This document shows positions 1 through 8,522 of a stretch of DNA of 64,000 nt, one piece after another (position 1 is the first letter of the stretch; every line of letters begins with the position of its first letter). The notes below the pieces were generated by a model. It was not told the origin of the DNA. It was given only the letters and a program-made list of their open reading frames with translations, and did no database searches. The translations under genes were made by a program, and so were the position numbers. Source of the stretch: Lachnospiraceae bacterium (GTDB lineage Bacteria > Bacillota > Clostridia > Lachnospirales > Lachnospiraceae); contig JAUNGG010000009.1 in assembly GCA_030524635.1 (NCBI GenBank), positions 16,509 through 80,508 of the forward strand, given 5' to 3'.

Positions 1-519
1 GGACAGCGGAATCTGATATCCTGCCATAAGATTAATGCGCTGGAATTCCGGCGCTTGTTCGCACAGCTGCTCCAGAAAGAAGCCCAGCATATGATTCCAG
101 GAATCCATGGAGGAAATCAGGGGAAGGCGGTTAAAAAATTCCAGAAAATCCTGGCGGTAAAGAGGGTCAATCCCTTTTTTCTCCATAAACGCTTCAAAAG
201 AATCCTCCACAACAGGGCGGAAGAGAAAGGGTCCTATGGACAGGAGCCTGCAGTGAAGGTCTTCCTGCAGGCGGGAAGGAATGGGAAAAAAGGAATAATT
301 CAGGCATAGATCATCCTCGCATTGATAGACGATGCCTTCTTCCAGGTTTTTCAGCAGATCAGAGGCGAAAAGCCGGTAGTTAAAGTCAGCGGTCATTTTT
401 CTCCGGAAGCCTAAATCGATTTTTTCAATTTCATGTTCCGTATCCCATATGGGCGCCACATTTGCTCCGTAGTTTCGGTACGCGGCGATCATGGTCTCAA
501 ATAATTCAGTTTTTATCAT
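1..519 (-). CDS. AraC-like transcriptional regulator, N-terminal part (cut by window edge)
   Basis: The frame is open from an ATG at 517-519 to base 1 without a stop, so 173 residues are visible and the C-terminus lies outside the window. A GGGAGGA ribosome site at 527-533 (7-base spacer) supports the start. The visible part is a soluble sensory region (FNYRLFASDLL near residue 45, LLSIGPFLF near residue 92) like the N-terminal half of large AraC-family regulators at Lachnospiraceae carbohydrate loci. The helix-turn-helix would be in the missing part, so the family call is inference. It is divergent from the GH2 operon and probably controls it. Confidence 0.6.
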   Translation of the reverse strand, partial: MIKTELFETMIAAYRNYGANVAPIWDTEHEIEKIDLGFRRKMTADFNYRLFASDLLKNLEEGIVYQCEDDLCLNYSFFPIPSRLQEDLHCRLLSIGPFLFRPVVEDSFEAFMEKKGIDPLYRQDFLEFFNRLPLISSMDSWNHMLGFFLEQLCEQAPEFQRINLMAGYQIPLS

Positions 520-634
520 AAGCAAATCCTCCCGAAACAGAATAAAATAGCACAATATTCATGTATAAAATATGATATCAGAAAAATATGCTAAAATCAA
601 CAAAAACTGTGCTAGGAAATAAGGGAAAATCCGT

Positions 635-640
635 TATAAT
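635..640 (+). promoter_or_regulatory. -10 element upstream of the GH2 operon
   Basis: A perfect TATAAT lies about 77 bases before the GH2 start, but no good -35 hexamer sits 16-18 bases upstream (CTAGGA at 612-617). A weak -35 fits a promoter that needs an activator such as the divergent AraC-like protein; that link is inferred. Confidence 0.4.
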
Positions 641-716
641 AGAATTAATAAGCTTTTTGACCTGGGGCTGAGGAAACAGTACGCGGCTGCAGGAATAAAA
701 ATAAAGGAGGAATACA

Positions 717-2981
717 ATGCGCAACGTCATTAATCTGAATCATGGGTGGAAATTTATCCAGAAAAATGTGGGGCTTCCGTCAGATTTCCCGGCGAATTGG
801 AAGGATGTGGATCTGCCTCATACCTGGAATGCGGTGGATGGACATGATGGGAACGGAAGCTATGATCGGGGAAGCTACTGGTATGCCAGACGCTTTTCCA
901 CGCCGAAGCAGCCTCTTGCCGGAGGACGGGTTTATGTAGAGATTCTGGCGGCAGGACAGCAGGCACGGGTTTACGTAAATGGAAAGGAAGCGGTTTACCA
1001 TGAAGGCGGTTATTCCACCTTCCGGGCGGACATAACAGAGCTGTGCCGGGAAGAGGGGGAGAATCTGCTGGTGATCAACTGCTCCAATGAGTACAAGGAC
1101 AGCGTATACCCTCAGTCTGCTGACTTTACCTTCTACGGCGGGCTGTACCGTGGAGTGAATTTGATCAGCGTTCCGGATACTCATTTTGATCTGGATTATT
1201 TCGGCGGGCCGGGCCTGACAGTAACGCCGAAGCCCTGCAGCGGCGGCGCTGTTTTCGAACTGAACAGCTATGTGACGAATCCGGATGAGAATTTTACCGT
1301 TCTGTATTCCATTCAGGACGCGGAGGGCCGTGAGGTGGCAGGCGGCTGCCGGCCGTCGGAGGATCCGGCGATTCGTCTGTATGTTCCAGATGCCAGAATG
1401 TGGGGAATTGATGATCCTTATCTGTACACGGTTACGGCGGTGCTCCAGAGACGGAACGAGGCATGGGACCAGGTTTCCGCCAAGGCCGGTGTGCGCAGCT
1501 TTTCCTGTGATCCGGACCAGGGCTTTATCCTGAACGGAGTCCAGACGCCTCTGCGGGGGGTAAGCCGTCATCAGGACAGCCTTTACAAGGGCAATGCTCT
1601 GACTAAGGAGGATCATTACCGGGATGCGGAAATGATCAAGGAGCTGGGTGCTAACACGATCCGTCTGGCCCATTATCAGCACTCCCAGGATTTCTACGAC
1701 GCATGCGACCAGCTGGGCTTCGTGGTGTGGGCGGAGATTCCTTTTATCAGCGTGTTCAATCAGGATCCGGCAGCTCATGAAAACTGCGTCAGCCAGCTGA
1801 AGGAGCTGATTATTCAGAATTACAATCACCCGTCCATCTGTTTCTGGGGAATTTCCAACGAGATTCTCATCGGCGGCATTTCGGAGAAGCTGGTAGAGAA
1901 TCATAAGGAACTGAATCGTCTGGCAAAGGAGTTGGATCCTACCAGACTGACCACCATCGCCCATGTATCCATGACGCCGGTGGAAAGTCCGATGCATTAT
2001 ATTACAGACGTAATCAGCTGGAATCATTATTTTGGCTGGTACGGAAAAAAGATGGAGGACAACGGACCGTGGCTTGACCGTTTCCATGAGATGCACCCGG
2101 ATCTGTGCGTAGGAATGAGCGAGTACGGCTGCGAGGGCGTGATTACCAACCATGGCCCCAATCCGGCCTGCAAGGATTACTCGGAGGAATATCAGGCTCT
2201 GTACCATGAGCATATGGCGAAGGTTCTGGACGAGCGTCCATGGATCTGGTCCAGTCATGTATGGAATATGTTTGATTTCGGATGCGCGGCCAGAAATGAA
2301 GGCGGAGTTGCCGGACGGAACAACAAGGGACTGGTAACCATGGACCGGAAGACCAAGAAGGACAGCTTTTATGTTTATCAGGCCTACTGGAGCAAAAAGC
2401 CGATGGTTCATATCTGCGGACGGCGTTATGCCCAGAGGGCAGGAGAAACCACCCAGGTGCGGGTATATTCCAACCAGCCGGAGGTAACGCTGTATGTGAA
2501 TGGAGCAAAAGCGGCAAAGCAGTCTGCCCAGAAGGTTTTTGTGTTTGAAATCGCCCTGAAGGAAGGACAGAATTTCCTGGTGGCGGAGGCAGGATGCGTT
2601 AAGGATTCCATTACTCTGGAAAAGGTGGAGAAGGAACCGGCGATCTATGTGCTTCCTGAGGTGAACGAGAGAGCGGAGGGAGTGGCCAACTGGTTTTCCG
2701 CTGTGGGAAGCATGGATCTGAAGGCTCCCATGGAATTCCCGGAGGGCAAGTACAGTGTAAGAGACACCATGGAGGAGCTGGCGAAATCCCCTGAGGCCAT
2801 GGAACTGGCGGCGAAGGCAGTTAAGCTGGCTTCCAATATGACCGTGAAGCCAGGAACCGGCATGTGGGATATGCTGCGGTCCACGACGGTGGAAGGAATC
2901 CTGCAGATGTCCAGCGGATTGATGCCGGAAGGCTTTCTGGAGAGTCTGAACGCGAAGCTGATCCAGATTGATAAGGCATGA
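717..2981 (+). CDS. Glycoside hydrolase family 2 (beta-galactosidase/beta-glucuronidase type)
   Basis: A 754-residue retaining glycosidase that releases a terminal beta-linked sugar; no signal peptide, so cytoplasmic. A jelly-roll sugar-binding domain (about 1-155) and Ig-like domain (about 165-265) precede a TIM barrel (about 270-560). The acid/base is Glu382 in FWGISNE and the nucleophile Glu469 in MSEYGCEG. NNKGLVTMDRK near 535 contains an N-x-K triad reported for glucuronidases, but similar sequence occurs in galactosidases, so the substrate stays open. After an Ig-like segment there is an extra helical tail of about 100 residues. ATAAAGGAGG ends 6 bases before the ATG. First gene of an operon with a GPH symporter and a GH3 enzyme. 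Confidence 0.9.
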   Translation: MRNVINLNHGWKFIQKNVGLPSDFPANWKDVDLPHTWNAVDGHDGNGSYDRGSYWYARRFSTPKQPLAGGRVYVEILAAGQQARVYVNGKEAVYHEGGYSTFRADITELCREEGENLLVINCSNEYKDSVYPQSADFTFYGGLYRGVNLISVPDTHFDLDYFGGPGLTVTPKPCSGGAVFELNSYVTNPDENFTVLYSIQDAEGREVAGGCRPSEDPAIRLYVPDARMWGIDDPYLYTVTAVLQRRNEAWDQVSAKAGVRSFSCDPDQGFILNGVQTPLRGVSRHQDSLYKGNALTKEDHYRDAEMIKELGANTIRLAHYQHSQDFYDACDQLGFVVWAEIPFISVFNQDPAAHENCVSQLKELIIQNYNHPSICFWGISNEILIGGISEKLVENHKELNRLAKELDPTRLTTIAHVSMTPVESPMHYITDVISWNHYFGWYGKKMEDNGPWLDRFHEMHPDLCVGMSEYGCEGVITNHGPNPACKDYSEEYQALYHEHMAKVLDERPWIWSSHVWNMFDFGCAARNEGGVAGRNNKGLVTMDRKTKKDSFYVYQAYWSKKPMVHICGRRYAQRAGETTQVRVYSNQPEVTLYVNGAKAAKQSAQKVFVFEIALKEGQNFLVAEAGCVKDSITLEKVEKEPAIYVLPEVNERAEGVANWFSAVGSMDLKAPMEFPEGKYSVRDTMEELAKSPEAMELAAKAVKLASNMTVKPGTGMWDMLRSTTVEGILQMSSGLMPEGFLESLNAKLIQIDKA

Positions 2982-3016
2982 CCTTAAGCCGGTTAAAAGA
3001 AAAAGGAGAAAAATAT

Positions 3017-4420
3017 ATGGCGGCAAATACAAAAACAAATGTTAAGCCTTTCGGCATGGCCGATAAGATCGGATACGCCTTTGGTGATTTCGGAAACGAT
3101 TTTACCTTTATGCTGTCCTCAATGTTTATGATGAAGTTTTATACCGATGTTATGGGAGTGGCACCGGGACTGGTAGGTGCTTTGATGATGGCGGCCCGTT
3201 TCGTGGACGCGTTTACCGACGTAACCATGGGACAGATCGTAGACCGCTCCAAGCCCACCAAGGACGGCAAGTTCAAACCCTGGATCCGCCGCATGTGCGG
3301 ACCCTTAGGCGTATCGGCCTTCCTGATTTTCCAGTCAGGCTTTGCGGGGATGCCTATGGGCTTTAAGGTATTCTGGATGTTCCTCACCTATATTTTATGG
3401 GGTTCGATCTTCTATACCTCGGTCAATATCCCTTACGGTTCCATGGCCTCTGCCATTTCATCCGATCCTGACGACCGGGCCCAGCTTTCTACCTTCCGTA
3501 ATATTGGAGCTACCATGGCAGGCCTGGTGATTGGTACCGGTACTCCTCTGATTGCGTACCAGGTGGTGGACGGAGCTACCGTCCTGACCGGAAGCCGTAT
3601 GACCATGATCGCGGGAGTTTTCGCTGTATGCGGAATCATCTGCCATCTGCTTTGCTTCCATCTGGTTACAGAGCGCGTGGAGGTGCCTCAGAACACTACG
3701 AAGCTGAATGTAGGAAAGATGCTGAAGAGTATTTTTACAAACCGTGCCCTGCTGGGCATCATTGCCGCGGCGATCTTGCTGTTGTTAGGTATGCTGGGTA
3801 TGAGCGGAATGGCTCCTTACGTATTCCCTGTTTACTATAACAGCGGCACCGCCCAGTCGCTGTCCTCTCTGATCAGCAACCTGTGCGTACTGTTTGTCTG
3901 CGCTCCTTTTGCCGCGAAGCTGGCGTCTAAAATGGGAAAGAAGGAGCTGTCTATCATTTCCTGCCTGATGGGCGCGGCGGTATGGCTGGTATGCCTGGTG
4001 ATTCGCCCTCAGAACGCAATGGTATTCGTAGGCTTTTACGCGGTTTCCTATATCGGCCTGGGCATGTTTAATACGGTGATCTGGGCAATGATTACCGATG
4101 TAATCGACGACGCGGAGGTAAAGAACGGCATCCGCGAGGACGGCACCATCTATTCGGTATATTCTTTCGCCAGAAAGCTGGGCCAGGCCTTATCCTCCGG
4201 CATGATCGGCGGACTGATGACCATGATCGGCTATTCCAAGGCAGTTGCGGCCAGTCCGGCGGATTATCCGGAAGTCCTGAAAAATATCTTTAATTTGTCC
4301 TGCATCATTCCGGCGGCAGGACTGATCGCGGTAGCGCTGGCTCTGATTTTCATCTATCCGCTGTCCAAGAGCAAGGTAGAGGCAAATGTGGCGGAACTGG
4401 CGAGACGGCGTGAGAAATAA
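3017..4420 (+). CDS. GPH-family sugar:cation symporter (MFS)
   Basis: Cytoplasmic-membrane symporter of the glycoside-pentoside-hexuronide family, about 467 residues with about 12 hydrophobic segments. The N-terminus (KIGYAFGDFGNDFTF), FTDVTMGQIVDRS near 65 and MITDVIDDAEVKNGIREDG near 370 are typical of the family. An upstream in-frame ATG at 2978 overlaps the GH2 stop, but AAAGGAGAAA places the start at 3017. It probably imports the glycoside cut by the flanking GH2 and GH3 enzymes. Its stop overlaps a possible ATG of the GH3 gene. Confidence 0.9.
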   Translation: MAANTKTNVKPFGMADKIGYAFGDFGNDFTFMLSSMFMMKFYTDVMGVAPGLVGALMMAARFVDAFTDVTMGQIVDRSKPTKDGKFKPWIRRMCGPLGVSAFLIFQSGFAGMPMGFKVFWMFLTYILWGSIFYTSVNIPYGSMASAISSDPDDRAQLSTFRNIGATMAGLVIGTGTPLIAYQVVDGATVLTGSRMTMIAGVFAVCGIICHLLCFHLVTERVEVPQNTTKLNVGKMLKSIFTNRALLGIIAAAILLLLGMLGMSGMAPYVFPVYYNSGTAQSLSSLISNLCVLFVCAPFAAKLASKMGKKELSIISCLMGAAVWLVCLVIRPQNAMVFVGFYAVSYIGLGMFNTVIWAMITDVIDDAEVKNGIREDGTIYSVYSFARKLGQALSSGMIGGLMTMIGYSKAVAASPADYPEVLKNIFNLSCIIPAAGLIAVALALIFIYPLSKSKVEANVAELARRREK

Positions 4421-4437
4421 TGGCAGGAGGAAGCAGC

Positions 4438-6678
4438 GTGGCAAAAAAGGCATCAGAAAACATCAGATATTATGAGAATCCCAATGGCCCGGTGATCGGA
4501 ACGGTGTCCCGGCAGGTCATTGAAAAGGATGGGTTATATTTTAAGGATTTAGACGGCAGCGGCCAGTTTCAGCTCTATGACGACTGGCGCCTGCCGGCGG
4601 AGGAAAGGGCCAGAGCTTATGTAAAAGCCCTGACCGTAGACGAGAAGATCGCCCAGCTGTTTATTTCCGACTGGCGCATGGGCAAGTATTTAAGCCAGTT
4701 CCCGGAGCATACTCCGAAGCTGGATGAGTCCGGCGTCCTGGATGACGCGGAGTTCCATGGAAAGACGATTTTTGGAGAACAGCATCTTCCCGGCACCACG
4801 GAACTGATCCAGAAATGGTTTGCCCGTCATCTGATTCTGCGGGCAAATCCCACGCCGGAGGATCTGACGGACTGGATCAATCAGCTCCATGCGGTAGCAG
4901 AGGAATGCGAGCATTTTGTTCCGGTTCAGGTGGTTTCCAATTCCCGTAATGAAAACGGAGAGCTGGTATTCGGAATGAACGACGCGGCGGGAGTCTTTGC
5001 CGCATGGCCGGGAACCATGGGAATCGCGGCTGCGGTGAAGGGAGATTCCATCGACCTGGTGGATGAGTTTGCAGACTGTATCCGCCGGGAATGGGATGCT
5101 GTGGGGCTGAAAAAAGGATACATGTATATGGCGGATGTGGTTTCAGACCCCCGCTGGCAGCGGACTTACGGAACCTTCGGTGAGGATCCGGAGCTGATCT
5201 GTGAGATTTTTAAGCATTTGATTCCGGGAATTCAGGGAAGCCGGGAAGGGGTAACGCCGGATGGCGTGGCTATGACGGTGAAGCATTTCCCAGGCGGAGG
5301 AGCCAGGGAGAACGGCTTCGACCCCCACTACCAGATGGGGCAGTGGAATGTGTACCAGACGGAGGGATCTTTGGAGAAGTATCATCTTCCGGGCTTCCAG
5401 GTGGCGGTGGATCAAAAGGCCGCGTCGATCATGCCTTATTACGCGAAACCGGCAAAGGAAAAGAGCGCCCCTCAGACGGATAAGAATGGGAAGGCTATGG
5501 AAATGAAGCCCTACGGCTTTGCCTATAATAAGCCGTTTATCGATGGTCTGCTCCGCGGGCAGATGGGCTTTCGGGGGTATATTAACTCGGATACCGGTAT
5601 CGTCCACAACATGAGCTGGGGCGTTGAAATGCTGGATAAGCCGGAGCGGATCGGCTTCGCGGTGAATAACGCCGGTGTAGATCTGATCAGCGGACTGTTT
5701 GACAATGGGTTCGGACGGGAAGCTTATGACCGGGCGTCCAATGATTACTATGAGAAGAATCCTGTTCCGGAAGGATTTACAAAGGAGGAGCTGATTCTTA
5801 CGGATGAAGCTCTGGACCGGGCGGTTGCCAGGACCTTAACAGAGATGTTCCGGCTGGGAATGTTCGAGAATCCTTATCGTGATCCGAAGAAAGCGGCGGA
5901 GGTGATCGGCAATCAGGCTGACTGGGAGGCAGCTATGGAGGTCCACAGAAAGAGCGTGGTGCTTTTGAAAAACAACGGCGCCCTTCCTCTGACGGCGGAC
6001 AAGCTTGCGGGGAAGAAGGTTTACGCTCAGTGCTTCTCCAAGAATCCGGAGGCGGCCAAGGCGGCTGCACAGTCTCTGCGGGAGCAGCTGAAAGGCGATG
6101 TAACTTTGACAGAGGATTACCGGGAGGCGGATTATGCCGTGCTTCTTTTAAATCCCTCTTCTGGAGAGTATTTTAACGCCACTCCCGGATACCTGGAGCT
6201 GGATTTGTGCGATGGAAAGGCAGTGCCTGATGTGGACAGAGAAGGACGGCCCACAGACAGCACCCATCTGGAAACCACCTTGTCAGGGGTTGGTCAGATC
6301 CGGGAGATCGGGGAAGCGGTTCATGGAAGAGGCGGCAAGGTAATTGCCAGCGTTAATGTGACCCTGGCCTGGGAGGTAGGAAATGTAGAGCCTTACTGCG
6401 ATGGATTCCTGGCAGGCTTTGATACCTACGCCTCCGCGGTGCTGGATGTGATTCTGGGACGGTTCTCTCCTACAGGAAAGCTTCCCATCACGCTGCCCAG
6501 AGGGGATCAGGTGCTGAAGGTGAACCCGGACGGCATCTGCGTCAGCCCTAACGATGTTCCGGGCTTTGACAAGGATCTGTATATGCCGGAGGAGCTGAAG
6601 GATGAAAACGGAAAGGCATACGCGTACCAGGACGGAGCCGGAAATTATTATGAAATGAATTTCGGACTGAACTATTGA
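4438..6678 (+). CDS. Glycoside hydrolase family 3
   Basis: Beta-glycosidase of about 746 residues. The N-terminal barrel holds RTYGTFGEDPEL and KHFPGGG (K282-H283 from the GTG start). The predicted nucleophile is Asp385 in YINSDTG, where most relatives have SDW or SDY. The alpha/beta sandwich follows (LLKNNGALPL near 520, GKLPITLPRG near 690). There is no signal peptide and no clear fibronectin-like C-terminal domain. I chose GTG 4438 because AGGAGG ends 7 bases upstream; ATG 4420, overlapping the symporter stop, is the alternative. It likely completes hydrolysis of the imported glycoside in the cytoplasm. Confidence 0.9.
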   Translation: MAKKASENIRYYENPNGPVIGTVSRQVIEKDGLYFKDLDGSGQFQLYDDWRLPAEERARAYVKALTVDEKIAQLFISDWRMGKYLSQFPEHTPKLDESGVLDDAEFHGKTIFGEQHLPGTTELIQKWFARHLILRANPTPEDLTDWINQLHAVAEECEHFVPVQVVSNSRNENGELVFGMNDAAGVFAAWPGTMGIAAAVKGDSIDLVDEFADCIRREWDAVGLKKGYMYMADVVSDPRWQRTYGTFGEDPELICEIFKHLIPGIQGSREGVTPDGVAMTVKHFPGGGARENGFDPHYQMGQWNVYQTEGSLEKYHLPGFQVAVDQKAASIMPYYAKPAKEKSAPQTDKNGKAMEMKPYGFAYNKPFIDGLLRGQMGFRGYINSDTGIVHNMSWGVEMLDKPERIGFAVNNAGVDLISGLFDNGFGREAYDRASNDYYEKNPVPEGFTKEELILTDEALDRAVARTLTEMFRLGMFENPYRDPKKAAEVIGNQADWEAAMEVHRKSVVLLKNNGALPLTADKLAGKKVYAQCFSKNPEAAKAAAQSLREQLKGDVTLTEDYREADYAVLLLNPSSGEYFNATPGYLELDLCDGKAVPDVDREGRPTDSTHLETTLSGVGQIREIGEAVHGRGGKVIASVNVTLAWEVGNVEPYCDGFLAGFDTYASAVLDVILGRFSPTGKLPITLPRGDQVLKVNPDGICVSPNDVPGFDKDLYMPEELKDENGKAYAYQDGAGNYYEMNFGLNY

Positions 6679-6753
6679 GGTTAAGCGTCTGCTTCTGCGG
6701 ATAAGAGAAATTGTGTTGATTCAGCAGGGCATATTATTGAATTAAGGAATAAG

Positions 6754-6793
6754 GAGCCGATTCTGTTATGGAGTCGGCTCTTTCTTCTTTTTT
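6754..6793 (+). terminator. Rho-independent terminator of the GH2-GPH-GH3 operon
   Basis: A 10-bp stem (GAGCCGATTC at 6754-6763 with GAGTCGGCTC at 6771-6780, one G-U pair) with a 7-base loop is followed by a T-rich tract. Confidence 0.9.
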
Positions 6794-6840
6794 GAGATTT
6801 TTGTGCAGGCAATTAAGAAGGGATTTCAGAAAAATCCGAG

Positions 6841-6869
6841 TTGTGTGAGTTATGGAAAACGGGTATAAT
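6841..6869 (+). promoter_or_regulatory. Sigma-A promoter of the AAA-ATPase gene
   Basis: TTGTGT at 6841-6846, a 17-base spacer and a perfect TATAAT at 6864-6869, 37 bases before the start codon. Confidence 0.7.
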
Positions 6870-6906
6870 ATAACAATAATAGCAGCTGATTTATGGGAGA
6901 ACAGGA

Positions 6907-8484
6907 ATGGGGATTTATTTGAATCCAGGAAACGATGCATTTAAAGAATCGTTAAACTCTGAGATCTATGTGGATAAAAGCGGGCTGATTGGATATACGA
7001 ACCGTGTTCTGGGAACCGGGAGAAAATATATCTGTGTCAGCAGACCGCGAAGGTTTGGAAAATCGATGGCAGCCAATATGCTTTGTGCTTATTATGGACG
7101 TGAATGTGATTCGAAGTCCATGTTTGATGGCTTGGCAGCGGGACAAATTCCGTCCTATAGTCAGCATTTAAATCAGCACGATGTCATTTTTCTTAATGTC
7201 CAGCAGTTTATACGAGGCGCGAAAAGTTTAAATAGTTTGTCGAAGTATATTGAAAGAAAGGTGCTTGCAGAAATCCGATATGTTTATCCGGGGCTGATCA
7301 GTGAAGAGGAGCATAGCCTGCCGGATGCTTTAGCGATGATTTATGCGCAGGATAGAAGCGGCTTTGTGTTTATCATTGATGAGTGGGATTGCATTTTCAG
7401 AGAAGAACAGAAAAATACAGAGGGACAGAAAATGTATCTGGATTTTCTGAGAGATTTGCTGAAAGACAGAACCTATGTGAAACTGGCATATATGACAGGC
7501 ATTTTACCAATTAAGAAATATGGTACCCATTCTGCATTAAATATTTTTGATGAGTTTTCCATGACGGAGCCGAAACATCTGGCTGAATATGTTGGTTTTA
7601 CGGAAAATGAGGTAAAAAAACTTTGCAGCATCTATCGTATGGATTTTGAAGAAACACAGCAATGGTATGATGGTTATTTGCTGGATGGTTCTATCCACAT
7701 TTATAATCCCAAGTCTATTGTGGATGCCATGTTTAACAGAAAGCTGACAAGTTATTGGACAAGGACAGAGACCTATGAAGCATTGAAGGTTTATATTGAT
7801 ATGAATTTTGACGGTTTAAAAGATGCTGTTACGGCTATGATTGGCAGTGGGAAATGTAAGATTAATCCTGATAAATTCCAGAATGATATGACAAGTCTTG
7901 ATAACAAGGATGATGTTTTGACATTGCTGGTTCATCTTGGTTATTTAGCATATGATGAGAGCAGTAAAGAAGTATTTATTCCCAATATGGAAGTTGCGGG
8001 AGAGTTCAGAAACGCGATTGAGGGATCGAAAGGCTGGGAAACTTTGGCAGACGCGCTTCAAAGTTCAGAGGCTTTATTGGAAGAAACATTACGTTTTGAT
8101 GAAGAGGCTGTGGCACAAAGGATTGATCAGGTACATGCTGAAACTACTTCTATTTTATCCTATAATGATGAAAATTCATTAAGCTGTGTGATTTCTATTG
8201 CTTATTACAGTGCTAAAAAGGATTATATGCTGATCCGAGAATTTCCATCGGGAAAGGGATTTGCTGATATTGTTTTTCTTCCGAAGAAACATTCAAAGAA
8301 GCCTGCGCTGGTGGTGGAACTGAAATGGGACTTGTCGGCGGAGGGCGCTATTGAGCAGATCAAACAGAAACGATACGGAGAAATATTGAAAGAGTATTCT
8401 GGAAATATCCTTCTGACAGGCATCAGTTACAGCTGGAAAACAAAGCATCATGAGTGCAGAATTGAAAAAGCAGAAAAATCATGA
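6907..8484 (+). CDS. AAA-ATPase-like / PD-(D/E)XK nuclease domain protein
   Basis: A 525-residue two-domain protein of a type common in gut anaerobes. The N-terminal P-loop ATPase (PF09820 type) has the variant Walker A SRPRRFGKSM near residues 38-47 and a Walker B-like FVFIIDEWD near 155. The C-terminal PDDEXK_9-like domain has FADIVFLP followed by VVELKWD near 455-470, the acidic E-x-K core of the nuclease fold. The function is not established; defence or mobile-element roles have been suggested for relatives. The gene is AT-richer than its neighbours and has its own promoter, so it may have been acquired by transfer. Confidence 0.85.
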   Translation: MGIYLNPGNDAFKESLNSEIYVDKSGLIGYTNRVLGTGRKYICVSRPRRFGKSMAANMLCAYYGRECDSKSMFDGLAAGQIPSYSQHLNQHDVIFLNVQQFIRGAKSLNSLSKYIERKVLAEIRYVYPGLISEEEHSLPDALAMIYAQDRSGFVFIIDEWDCIFREEQKNTEGQKMYLDFLRDLLKDRTYVKLAYMTGILPIKKYGTHSALNIFDEFSMTEPKHLAEYVGFTENEVKKLCSIYRMDFEETQQWYDGYLLDGSIHIYNPKSIVDAMFNRKLTSYWTRTETYEALKVYIDMNFDGLKDAVTAMIGSGKCKINPDKFQNDMTSLDNKDDVLTLLVHLGYLAYDESSKEVFIPNMEVAGEFRNAIEGSKGWETLADALQSSEALLEETLRFDEEAVAQRIDQVHAETTSILSYNDENSLSCVISIAYYSAKKDYMLIREFPSGKGFADIVFLPKKHSKKPALVVELKWDLSAEGAIEQIKQKRYGEILKEYSGNILLTGISYSWKTKHHECRIEKAEKS

Positions 8485-8490
8485 TATGAT
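8462..8490 (+). promoter_or_regulatory. Promoter of the helicase-lacI pair
   Basis: TTGAAA at 8462-8467, a 17-base spacer and TATGAT at 8485-8490, overlapping the end of the preceding gene and 33 bases before the helicase start. Confidence 0.6.
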
Positions 8491-8522
8491 TACTTTATCA
8501 TTGTGAACGGAGAAGTTATTTC

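Noticed and set aside
55..309. 84-codon plus-strand frame near the left edge
   Set aside because: It is antisense to the open AraC-like frame, which has a good ribosome site.
780..3038. 752-codon open frame antisense to the GH2 gene
   Set aside because: It mirrors the GH2 gene's biased codons, has no ribosome site and no recognisable domains; the GH2 motifs on the plus strand are intact.
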